From Flavobacterium sp. (GTDB lineage Bacteria > Bacteroidota > Bacteroidia > Flavobacteriales > Flavobacteriaceae): DNA of 6,322 bases. Position numbers and translations under genes: made by a program. The notes beneath the pieces were generated by a model that was given only the letters and a program-made list of their open reading frames with translations, was not told the origin of the DNA and made no database searches. Below are positions 1 through 6,045 of the stretch, piece by piece (the first letter of the stretch is position 1; each line of letters starts with the position of its first letter). The stretch spans positions 1 through 6,322 of the forward strand of contig JAIXTU010000331.1 in assembly GCA_027483785.1 (NCBI GenBank), in the 5' to 3' direction.

Positions 1-32
1 AGAAAATTATCAAAAATTAAAATTAATTAGGT

Positions 33-1736
33 ATGAACAAGATGAGATTATTTAGCATCGGATTAATCGCTCTAGCTAGCGGCGCCTTTGCACAAGATAT
101 CGAACAAGCTAAAAAAGCCATCGAAGCTGAACAGTTCGAAAAAGCTAAAAAGATGCTTAAAGCCGCTATTGCCGCTAAGCCAGATCAGGGTAAAGCATAC
201 CTAATTTTAGGAAACGTGTACCTGATGCAAAAAATTCAGGACTCTGCTGTAGCGACATTCAAAACAGGTATCACAGTTAAAACAAATCCAAATTTTAACT
301 ACATCGGCCTAGGTCAAGTCGACCTCGACAACAGCAACACTTCCGGCGCACTTGCTAACTTTAACAAAGCACTTGAAGTGGCTCGTAAAAAAGATTTCGA
401 GGAATTGATGTATATCGGTAAAGCATATACCAACTCTACTAATCCCGACTACAAAAAAGCATTGGAGTATTTAAACAAAGCCAAAGAAATTGCACCCGTA
501 AATCCGCAAGTGCAATTAGCACTAGGCGATGCACTTCTTGGCGATAAAAATGTAAACGAAGCGTTTTCTGCCTATAGAAACGCCGCTGATACCGATCCAA
601 CGCTCCTTCGTGCCAAACTGCAGTTAGGTGTGCTTAAGAAAGGTTCACGCGCATTCAATGAAGCAAAAGCCGATTTCGACAACATTCTCGCAGCTAACCC
701 AAATTACGGGCCAGCTTACCGTGAACTAGCCGAAACCTACTACGTGTGGGCGCTAAACGACAAGCCAAAGTACGCTGAATACAACAAGAAAGCTATCGAA
801 TACTACGAGAAATATATGAGTATGACCGACTATTCCTTGGATTCAAGAATGCGTCACGCCGACTTCCTGGTACTTACCAAAGATTACAAAGGTTTGGAAG
901 CAGAAGCTTCTGCCATGCAAAAACTCGATAAAGTAAATCCAAGAATATTGCGCTACCTGGGTTACTCTGCCTACCAGAACGGAAATGTAGATGCTGCTAT
1001 TACCGCTTTAAACGACTTCTTCTCGAAAGATAAAGCCAAAGTTATTGGTCGCGATTACTTGTACTTAGGTTTGGCTAAAACCCAAAAATCTTTAAAAACT
1101 GCACCCGGTGCCGATGGCAAAGACACTCACACCATCGACGAGCCGCTTTTCACCGCCGGTATTGCCGATATCCGTAAAGGTGTGGAAATGGATCTGTCTA
1201 TGGCAAACGAACTAAACGATTTCGGTAAAAAATTCTTCGATCTTAAACTGTATAAAGAAGCAGCTGCGATCTACGAAATTGCAACTACAAATCCGAAATC
1301 ACGTAATATTTTGTACGATAATTTTTACCTGGGTTATGCGCTGTATTTCTTAAACGCCAACAAAGATGAAGGTCAAGGAAACGTTGTCGAACTAAAAAAA
1401 GCCGATGCAGCTTTAAGTTTTGTAATCGCTGAAAGTCCAAATACACAAGAAGCTTACATTTACAGAGCACGTATCAACTCTTTAATTCCAAACGATCCAA
1501 TTTCGGAAGCTGAAATGGTTAAAAGCTTCGAAGGCTACGTGCAAGTGGTAACTAAAAAAGGTGAAGCTGAATTAGCCAAAGAATCTACTAAAAAGAAACT
1601 AATCGAAGCCTATAACAATATTGGTATCGCGCTAGCAAAAATCGATAAAGTTAAAGCTAAAGAATACTTCGAGAAAGTTTTGGCTCTTGATCCAGCCGAC
1701 GAAACAGCACTAAGCACACTCAAAATATTAAAGTAG
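33..1736 (+). CDS. Exported tetratricopeptide-repeat protein
   Basis: The 567-residue product begins with a classic Sec signal peptide: a basic start (MNKMR), a hydrophobic core at about residues 6-17 and an AFA cleavage box, so that the mature protein probably starts at Gln21. The rest is a chain of TPR-like helix pairs. Typical signatures are seen at about residues 23-55 (FEKAKKMLKAAIAAKPDQGKAY), 57-90, 100-130, 140-170, 171-205, 206-240 and again at the C-terminus at about 525-563 (AYNNIGIALAKIDKVKAKEY followed by an LDP turn). No membrane anchor or lipobox is visible, so it is probably periplasmic. TPR superhelices bind other proteins, so a scaffold or assembly role is an inference; the actual partner is unknown. 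Proteins of this build are common in Sphingobacteriaceae. An in-frame ATG at position 42 is an equally possible start. The gene stands alone and ends in its own terminator. Confidence 0.94.
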   Translation: MNKMRLFSIGLIALASGAFAQDIEQAKKAIEAEQFEKAKKMLKAAIAAKPDQGKAYLILGNVYLMQKIQDSAVATFKTGITVKTNPNFNYIGLGQVDLDNSNTSGALANFNKALEVARKKDFEELMYIGKAYTNSTNPDYKKALEYLNKAKEIAPVNPQVQLALGDALLGDKNVNEAFSAYRNAADTDPTLLRAKLQLGVLKKGSRAFNEAKADFDNILAANPNYGPAYRELAETYYVWALNDKPKYAEYNKKAIEYYEKYMSMTDYSLDSRMRHADFLVLTKDYKGLEAEASAMQKLDKVNPRILRYLGYSAYQNGNVDAAITALNDFFSKDKAKVIGRDYLYLGLAKTQKSLKTAPGADGKDTHTIDEPLFTAGIADIRKGVEMDLSMANELNDFGKKFFDLKLYKEAAAIYEIATTNPKSRNILYDNFYLGYALYFLNANKDEGQGNVVELKKADAALSFVIAESPNTQEAYIYRARINSLIPNDPISEAEMVKSFEGYVQVVTKKGEAELAKESTKKKLIEAYNNIGIALAKIDKVKAKEYFEKVLALDPADETALSTLKILK

Positions 1737-1755
1737 TTTTTAACTTAAAACATCC

Positions 1756-1784
1756 AAAAGCCGGTCAATTGATCGGCTTTTTTT
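1756..1784 (+). terminator. Rho-independent terminator of the TPR gene
   Basis: A 10-base-pair stem (AAAGCCGGTC at 1757-1766 with GATCGGCTTT at 1771-1780, one G-T wobble) with an AATT loop is followed directly by further T residues, making a run of seven. It lies 20 bases after the stop codon, which is the standard position for an intrinsic terminator. Confidence 0.9.
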
Positions 1785-1843
1785 ACGAATCGAAGTTTCT
1801 TATAAATACGCCGCTTCTAAGGATTAAAACCAAAGAATTGACC

Positions 1844-1851
1844 TATATTTG
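1844..1851 (+). promoter_or_regulatory. Bacteroidota-type -7 promoter box for queE
   Basis: TATATTTG matches the TAnnTTTG -7 consensus of the Bacteroidota primary sigma factor. It lies 17 bases before the queE ATG, giving an expected leader of only about 10 bases, which suits the absence of a Shine-Dalgarno sequence. No good TTTG box is seen at the usual -33 spacing (TTG at 1838-1840 is too close), so this call rests on the -7 box and its position after the terminator. Confidence 0.5.
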
Positions 1852-1868
1852 CAGGCTTTTTTACAACT

Positions 1869-2504
1869 ATGGCGCTACCTTCTGAAATACAAGAACAAGT
1901 TAATCTCGGTTTGCAATTACCGCTCATGGAAGCCTTCTACACCGTTCAAGGCGAAGGCTATCATACCGGAACGCCTGCGTATTTTATCCGTGTGGGTGGA
2001 TGCGATGTGGGTTGCCATTGGTGCGACGTTAAAGAAAGTTGGAATGCCGATTTACATCCACCAACTTCCGTAGAAAACATCGTTGCCGAAGCCGCCCGAT
2101 TTTCAAAAACCATTGTCGTTACTGGAGGTGAGCCGCTGATGTGGGACATGAATCCGCTTACCCATGCACTCAAAAACGCCGGCATGCAAATTCACATCGA
2201 AACCAGCGGCGCCTACGCACTCACTGGAAACTGGGACTGGATTTGCCTCTCGCCCAAGAAAACAAAACTGCCCGTTGATGAAGTTTATCAAAAAGCAAAC
2301 GAACTAAAAGTTATCGTTTACAATAAAAACGATTTTAAATTTGCCGAAGAACAGGCCGCAAAAACCAACCCGAACGCCATACTTTTTCTACAACCCGAAT
2401 GGAGCAAACGCGACGAAATGACGCCACAAATCGTCGATTTCGTCATGCAAAATCCCAAATGGCGCATTTCCTTGCAAACGCACAAATTCCTGAATATTCC
2501 TTAA
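1869..2504 (+). CDS. queE: 7-carboxy-7-deazaguanine synthase (radical SAM)
   Basis: QueE converts 6-carboxy-5,6,7,8-tetrahydropterin to 7-carboxy-7-deazaguanine, the ring contraction step towards preQ0 and queuosine in tRNA. The 211-residue product has the expected marks. A substrate-side TVQGEG lies at residues 25-30. The three cysteines that hold the 4Fe-4S cluster are Cys45, Cys49 and Cys52, spaced CxxxCxxC. The SAM-binding TGGEP lies at 85-89, an ETSG motif at 111-114, SPK at 128-130 and the family C-terminal signature SLQTHKFLNIP at 201-211. It is full length and nothing is missing. The start fits the short leader behind a TAnnTTTG box. The other queuosine genes (queD, queC, queF) are not in this window, so here queE is a single-gene unit. 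It converges with xseB from the other strand. Confidence 0.97.
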   Translation: MALPSEIQEQVNLGLQLPLMEAFYTVQGEGYHTGTPAYFIRVGGCDVGCHWCDVKESWNADLHPPTSVENIVAEAARFSKTIVVTGGEPLMWDMNPLTHALKNAGMQIHIETSGAYALTGNWDWICLSPKKTKLPVDEVYQKANELKVIVYNKNDFKFAEEQAAKTNPNAILFLQPEWSKRDEMTPQIVDFVMQNPKWRISLQTHKFLNIP

Positions 2505-2589
2505 CGTACGTTCCTAATTTGTTGGGCGGCAATTCGCGCTTTACACTACAAGTACGCAGTGCTCAAACCGCATTTTATCAAAACGGCAA

Positions 2590-2616
2590 GGGCTTCTTAG
2601 GTCGCCCCGCATTTTT
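2590..2616. terminator. Weak terminator-like hairpin between queE and xseB
   Basis: GGGC at 2590-2593 pairs with GCCC at 2604-2607 around a 10-base loop. On the plus strand this is followed by CGCA and five T residues; on the minus strand the run is weaker. The stem is only four base pairs, so it is a candidate for ending queE transcription and not more. The rest of 2505-2695 shows no convincing gene; a perfect palindrome AACGTACGTT (2503-2512) covers the queE stop codon. Confidence 0.22.
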
Positions 2617-2695
2617 GTAAACTGCTGGTTTTCGCACTTTGCGCGCTTTCCGTTGCAATCGCGGCCGTGGCAATCGTTACCCACAAGTCGTTTCC

Positions 2696-2899
2696 TTACT
2701 CCAATTCCTTGAGCAATGCCGATACCGATACTTCCGTTTCGGTTAACTTCGCCTTGCAGATTTTTATCAATAATCCGGCGCGTGCCACCTTTTCCGATAG
2801 CACATCCACCGCAATCTCGCCACGCTCCATTTCCAAAACCAAACGATTTAATTCTTCAAATGCTTCGGTATAGCTTATTTCAGTCTGTTTCGTTTTCAT
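2696..2899 (-). CDS. xseB: Exodeoxyribonuclease VII small subunit
   Basis: The 67-residue product matches the small subunit in size and pattern: YTEAFEELNRLVLEMERGEIAVDVL at about residues 10-33, then a second helix with the usual cysteine (LIKICKAKLTETE, about 44-56). The family is two antiparallel helices that wrap the coiled-coil arm of XseA; several copies bind each large subunit and are needed for activity of the complex. It starts 20 bases inside the end of xseA, in a different frame, and no Shine-Dalgarno sequence precedes the ATG, so translation is probably coupled to xseA. It is the last gene of the minus-strand unit. Confidence 0.92.
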   Translation of the reverse strand: MKTKQTEISYTEAFEELNRLVLEMERGEIAVDVLSEKVARAGLLIKICKAKLTETEVSVSALLKELE

Positions 2900-4274
2900 G
2901 TTTATCGATTAGTTTAGTTTGCAAAATGCCGTCAAAAAGTTCGATTTCCAAATCTTGTCCAGAATTTATCTTTTTTACTGACGTTACTATTTTTCCGTTT
3001 CCGCGCACCAAGGCAAATCCGCGCTGCAACACCGATCGCGGATGCAACACCGCAACCGTTCGCTCTAAATACGCCAACTCTTGCTGCTGCATTTCCATTT
3101 TTCGAACCGATTTCTCGGCAACTTGCCCAGCTAAAAAACTCAATTTCCCACGCTCATTACTAATTGTTTTTTCACCCGAAAACCGAATTTTAAACTGCTG
3201 GTCGCGTAACATTGCCGAATTTCGTTGCAAGTGTTTACCCGTATTGGCTTTAAAATTCTCCGACTGTCGTTGCAACTGTACCAACAACTGTGCAGTAAAC
3301 AATTTCGTTGCCGAAACCAAAGTCTTCCGGTTCGTTTCAATTTTCCGATTGTTTTCGGTCAACAAGTTCGTTGCTAAAAGTTTGAGTCGTTCCTGAGCAC
3401 TTTCTACTTGTTCATCAAATCGTTTAAAGTGCTGCAACAATAATTCGGCAAGTTTGGTTGGCGTTATGGCGTTGGTATACGCAACAAGTTCGGTTACCGT
3501 TAAATTGGTGGCATGTCCAATTCCCGTTAATACAGGCAACGGAAAGTTTGCAACCGCACGCGAAAGTTCGTAGTTGTTGTAGCAACTTAAGCCAACATCG
3601 CCGCCACCGCCGCGAATAATCGCCACCGCATCAAATTCGTTTTGCAATTTGGCAATCTCACGCAATTGCTGCTGTATGCCCGTTACCGCCTGTTCGCCTT
3701 GCAAAATCGACGGAAACAAGCGTAAATCGAAACGATACTTGCCGCCCGATTGCTCTAAAATCTGTAAGAAATCAGCGTAACCTTTCGAACTTTCAACCGA
3801 AATAATCGCCAAACGCTTCGGTACCAAAGGCAACAATTTTCGTTTGTTGTTCTCGTAAATACCTTCTTTTTTGAGTTTCGATAAGGTCAGATTTTTCTCG
3901 GCTTCCAAATCGCCTAAACTGTACTTCGGATCAATGGCTTTAATTTGCAAACTCAATCCGTACATGCCGTCAAAGGCAACTTTTACCAACATCAATACCT
4001 TAATTCCGTCGCGAATCGGCTCGTTTAGTAAATCCAAAAACGTTTTGTTAGCCGCGTCAAAATCGTTTTTCCACATTTGTCCGCGAAATTGCGCTACGAT
4101 TTTTCCATCTTTCTTTTCAACCAATTCCGGATATGCATGTCCGGAATGCGGATAATAATTCAGCTTGTTGATTTCCGCAACAACCCAATATTGGTTTTTA
4201 TACGTTTTTTCAATAACCGATTTTAAGCTGTTGCCCAAATCCGTTAACGTGTATGTTTTTATTGCCGTTTCCAT
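2880..4274 (-). CDS. xseA: Exodeoxyribonuclease VII large subunit
   Basis: XseA is the catalytic subunit of exonuclease VII, which degrades single-stranded DNA from both ends to short oligonucleotides and takes part in DNA repair. From the chosen start the protein has 464 residues. The N-terminal OB fold for DNA binding is at about 7-110 (YTLTDLGNSLKSVI, then WVVAEINKLN). The catalytic domain follows, with RLAIISVESSKGYADFL at about 154-170, RGGGGD at 221-226 and GIGHATN at 251-257. A long coiled-coil arm spans about 280-405. The C-terminal HPRSVLQRGFALVR is at 411-424. The ATG at 4274 was preferred because it forms a TGATG stop-start overlap with the upstream methyltransferase; a TTG at 4289 would add MGYLL and is less likely. 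The catalytic motifs differ from the GGGS and GHETD forms of Escherichia coli, which may be a lineage trait. Confidence 0.96.
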   Translation of the reverse strand: METAIKTYTLTDLGNSLKSVIEKTYKNQYWVVAEINKLNYYPHSGHAYPELVEKKDGKIVAQFRGQMWKNDFDAANKTFLDLLNEPIRDGIKVLMLVKVAFDGMYGLSLQIKAIDPKYSLGDLEAEKNLTLSKLKKEGIYENNKRKLLPLVPKRLAIISVESSKGYADFLQILEQSGGKYRFDLRLFPSILQGEQAVTGIQQQLREIAKLQNEFDAVAIIRGGGGDVGLSCYNNYELSRAVANFPLPVLTGIGHATNLTVTELVAYTNAITPTKLAELLLQHFKRFDEQVESAQERLKLLATNLLTENNRKIETNRKTLVSATKLFTAQLLVQLQRQSENFKANTGKHLQRNSAMLRDQQFKIRFSGEKTISNERGKLSFLAGQVAEKSVRKMEMQQQELAYLERTVAVLHPRSVLQRGFALVRGNGKIVTSVKKINSGQDLEIELFDGILQTKLIDKHENETD

Positions 4275-4981
4275 CAGCAAATAGCCCAATTAATTTTTGC
4301 CAAATAATCGTGGTGTTTTCCTTCAAAAACGCGTTCGGCAAGTAGCCCAACCGATTCGGCTTTTTCGCGTAAGGTTTCAAAATCAACATACAACCATTTA
4401 AATGATTCGCGGTGGCCACGATAACTTAAATGATAGTCGAGTTCTCCGTAGTAAGATTTTCCGTTTAGAATCGATTCCGCGTCTTCTTCGTCTTCGAACA
4501 TATAAGCCAAATCGCTGCTATCGATCAAAATTTGTCCGCCTAGAGTTAGCTTTTTTGCCACTGCAGAAAGAAAGTTCGGTAAATTATCGAGCGTTCCAGC
4601 CAAACCGCTGCCGTTCATTAAAATCAAAATGGTATCGAATAAGCCGTCCGGAAAATCGGCAATAGTACCTAAATGTGTTTGCAAAACGCCTCGAGCGGAA
4701 GCTACGCGAATCATGTGTTCCGACGTATCGCAAGCCACAACATTTTCTCCTTTCTCTTGTAAAAGCAAGCTATGCGAACCGCCGCCGCAGCCCAAATCCA
4801 GAATTTTGCCGCAGCATCGTGCCAAAGCTTCGCGTTCCAGTTCGGGCATTTGCAAGCTGCTGCGCAATAAATACTTCATGGAAACGCGATCGGCTGCCGA
4901 AATAGAAGTCGATGCATACAAAGGAAATTTCTTCTTGTGGAAAAAGAAATCCGACAAAGCTGAACCAAATAAATCTGTCAA
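4274..4981 (-). CDS. Class I SAM-dependent methyltransferase, unknown substrate
   Basis: The 235-residue product carries the Rossmann-fold SAM site: motif I ILDLGCGGG at residues 60-68, the acidic end of strand 2 at Asp85 (VVACD), and FDTILILMNGSGLAGTL at 115-131. LIDSSDLAYMF (152-162) and KWLYVDFETL follow. The layout, with an N-terminal helical segment ending in MPELEREAL, is that of a methyltransferase family I associate with Bacteroidota. The MNGxGLAGTL segment replaces the catalytic motifs of known DNA or protein methylases, so the substrate (small molecule, RNA or protein) cannot be read from sequence. The start is TTG at 4981: no in-frame ATG lies between it and the upstream stop, and the N-terminal residues agree with the family, so the later ATG at residue 35 would cut off conserved sequence. 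It is the first gene of the unit with xseA and xseB and is divergent from the YkgJ-like gene. Confidence 0.92.
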   Translation of the reverse strand: MTDLFGSALSDFFFHKKKFPLYASTSISAADRVSMKYLLRSSLQMPELEREALARCCGKILDLGCGGGSHSLLLQEKGENVVACDTSEHMIRVASARGVLQTHLGTIADFPDGLFDTILILMNGSGLAGTLDNLPNFLSAVAKKLTLGGQILIDSSDLAYMFEDEEDAESILNGKSYYGELDYHLSYRGHRESFKWLYVDFETLREKAESVGLLAERVFEGKHHDYLAKINWAIC

Positions 4982-4984
4982 TGG

Positions 4985-5512
4985 ATGAGAATTTGCTTGC
5001 GCAGTCTTAAATTAGCGCAAAAATTAACCTTGGAGTCATTCGAAAAAACGGCCCGCGAAAGATTTAGTGAAAATAAAAAATATCTTTCAAAGTTAAAAAA
5101 GAAAGCACCGGCAAAATTAGATTCGATTATGCAACAATTGCACGACGCCGAATTTAAACGCACCGATTGCTTAACCTGTGCCAATTGCTGTAAAACAACC
5201 GGACCACTTTTTACCAAATCGGATGTGGAACGCATCGCAAAAGTATTGCGTTTGAAACCAGCGACTTTCGAACAAAACTATTTACGTACCGATGAAGACG
5301 GCGATTTGGTGTTGCAACAAGTGCCTTGCGTGTTTTTGGATGCCGAAAATTATTGCACGATTTACGAACACCGACCAAAAGCGTGCCGCGAATACCCGCA
5401 TACCGACCGACCAAAGTTTCATCAAATTACCGAACTCACGGCACAAAACACCTTGGTTTGTCCAGCCACATTGCGTATCGTCGAGGCACTCAAACTAAAA
5501 GTACCGCTGTAA
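4985..5512 (+). CDS. YkgJ-family cysteine cluster protein
   Basis: The 175-residue product has eight of its nine cysteines in the YkgJ (CxxCxxCC) arrangement: Cys62, Cys65, Cys68 and Cys69 (DCLTCANCCKTTGPLFT), Cys115 (VPCVFL), Cys124 (YCTIYEHRPKACREYPH), Cys134 and Cys159 (VCPAT). The family is thought to bind a metal, zinc or an iron-sulfur cluster; its biochemical role is not established. A basic helical segment (about 17-50) precedes the cluster, as in other Bacteroidota members. The start is uncertain: ATG at 4985 gives an N-terminus (MRICLRSLKLAQ) that family members lack as I recall them, while a TTG at 5030 gives a 160-residue protein beginning near LESFEKTARERF that fits better and would leave 48 bases for a promoter shared with the methyltransferase. 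Confidence 0.92.
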   Translation: MRICLRSLKLAQKLTLESFEKTARERFSENKKYLSKLKKKAPAKLDSIMQQLHDAEFKRTDCLTCANCCKTTGPLFTKSDVERIAKVLRLKPATFEQNYLRTDEDGDLVLQQVPCVFLDAENYCTIYEHRPKACREYPHTDRPKFHQITELTAQNTLVCPATLRIVEALKLKVPL

Positions 5513-5549
5513 GTTTTAACCTGAGTTTGATTTAAAAATTGCTGTCAGA

Positions 5550-5642
5550 AAACAGATAAATGGTTGATTACAAGGCAGATTTTTTTGGGATACTGTAGTA
5601 TCGCAAAAAAATCTAACGAAGTAGGCAGCCGTTTATCTGTTT
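5550..5642. repeat. 93-base nested inverted repeat, long hairpin
   Basis: Three perfect inverted segments are nested about one centre near 5595.5. The outer arms are AAACAGATAAA (5550-5560) with TTTATCTGTTT (5632-5642). The middle arms are AGATTTTTTTG (5577-5587) with CAAAAAAATCT (5604-5614). The apex is GATAC (5589-5593) with GTATC (5598-5602) around TGTA, after one G/G mismatch. Between outer and middle arms the sequence pairs imperfectly (for example TGG with CCG, and TTAC with GTAG allowing wobbles). It lies between two convergent genes. It could act as a two-way transcription end, but it has no proper U-tract after the stem and is much larger than a usual terminator; a MITE-like insertion or a structured RNA are alternatives. 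No target-site duplication was seen. Confidence 0.75.
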
Positions 5643-5734
5643 AGCGCGGAAGTTGTTGCTTTTCATTGCTATTTGATTTCACAATTTGTTGATTTAAAGC
5701 GATCTGACAAAGATTTTTAATCGAAATCAGGTTT

Positions 5735-5965
5735 TTATACAAACAAATCTTCTTCGTGGAATTGCAAATAATCTTCGGTGGCTTCACGTCCGCCAATGAA
5801 ATCAACCAATTTGTCGATAGCGGTTTGCAAGTACGCCAGTATTTGTTGTACCAACGATTTAGCGATTTCAAAATACGTTAAACCAATTTCAATGTAGTAA
5901 TTGATCTGGTCGACAAACGCGTGAAGTTTATCCATAAGATTGAGTAAGAAATCTGCTTTTTTCAT
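5735..5965 (-). CDS. Small acidic helical protein, unrecognised
   Basis: The ATG at 5965 gives 76 residues; a TTG at 5992 would add nine. I do not recognise the family. Residues 4-57 have the pattern of one or two amphipathic helices, with regularly spaced Leu, Ile, Phe and Tyr (for example FLLNLMDKL, YYIEIGLTYFEIAKSLV, ILAYLQTAIDKLVDFI). There is no run hydrophobic enough for a clear membrane span. After a GG at 58-59 the tail (REATEDYLQFHEEDLFV) is strongly acidic; the whole protein has about 13 acidic and 6 basic side chains. There are no cysteines. Codon use resembles the neighbouring genes, which argues for a real gene. It stands alone, with a palindromic site upstream and the 93-base hairpin downstream. 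No function is proposed. Confidence 0.55.
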   Translation of the reverse strand: MKKADFLLNLMDKLHAFVDQINYYIEIGLTYFEIAKSLVQQILAYLQTAIDKLVDFIGGREATEDYLQFHEEDLFV

Positions 5966-5989
5966 AGCTGTAACGGTTTGATATGTCAG

Positions 5990-5997
5990 CAAATTAG
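5990..5997 (-). promoter_or_regulatory. Possible -7 box for the small acidic gene
   Basis: On the minus strand CTAATTTG resembles TAnnTTTG with one base fewer between TA and TTTG. It would start transcription near 5983, about 18 bases before the ATG at 5965. No clear -33 box is seen. This is weak evidence on its own. Confidence 0.25.
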
Positions 5998-6008
5998 TCT
6001 TTTGTTCG

Positions 6009-6035
6009 CTAGTATCATACTAGATTAATGATACT
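6009..6035. promoter_or_regulatory. Palindromic operator-like site with a third half-site
   Basis: CTAGTATCATACTAG (6009-6023) is a perfect palindrome about a central C. Its left part AGTATCAT (6011-6018) recurs inverted as ATGATACT (6028-6035), giving three related half-sites in 27 bases. It lies 43 bases upstream of the ATG of the small minus-strand gene; with a start of transcription near 5983 it would cover about -26 to -40, where a repressor could block the promoter. The bound protein is unknown. A hairpin formed in RNA is the other possibility. Confidence 0.4.
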
Positions 6036-6045
6036 TTAACACGAT

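Noticed and set aside
1285..1470. A short minus-strand frame inside the TPR gene
   Set aside because: It is antisense to well-supported coding sequence with no domain pattern.
2399..2620. A 73-codon plus-strand frame running past the end of queE
   Set aside because: More than 100 bases lie inside queE in another frame, and the part after it has no domain signature; queE itself ends with its normal family C-terminus, so this is not a frameshifted extension.
2716..3396. A 226-codon plus-strand open frame
   Set aside because: It lies opposite xseB and xseA, whose motifs are clear; its own product is rich in Ser, Cys, Pro and Arg and has no recognisable pattern.
4629..4988. A 119-codon plus-strand frame opposite the methyltransferase
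   Set aside because: It is antisense to a gene with a clear SAM-binding motif and has no recognisable features of its own.
5704..5730. CTGA/TCAG with an inner GATT/AATC, a possible terminator for the small gene
   Set aside because: Only two four-base stems split by a large internal loop, and no T-run follows on the minus strand.
5641..5871. A 76-codon minus-strand frame overlapping the small acidic gene
   Set aside because: It is rich in Asn, Lys and Ile and ends in the arm of the long hairpin; the overlapping frame at 5735-5965 has better codon use and an ordered helical pattern.
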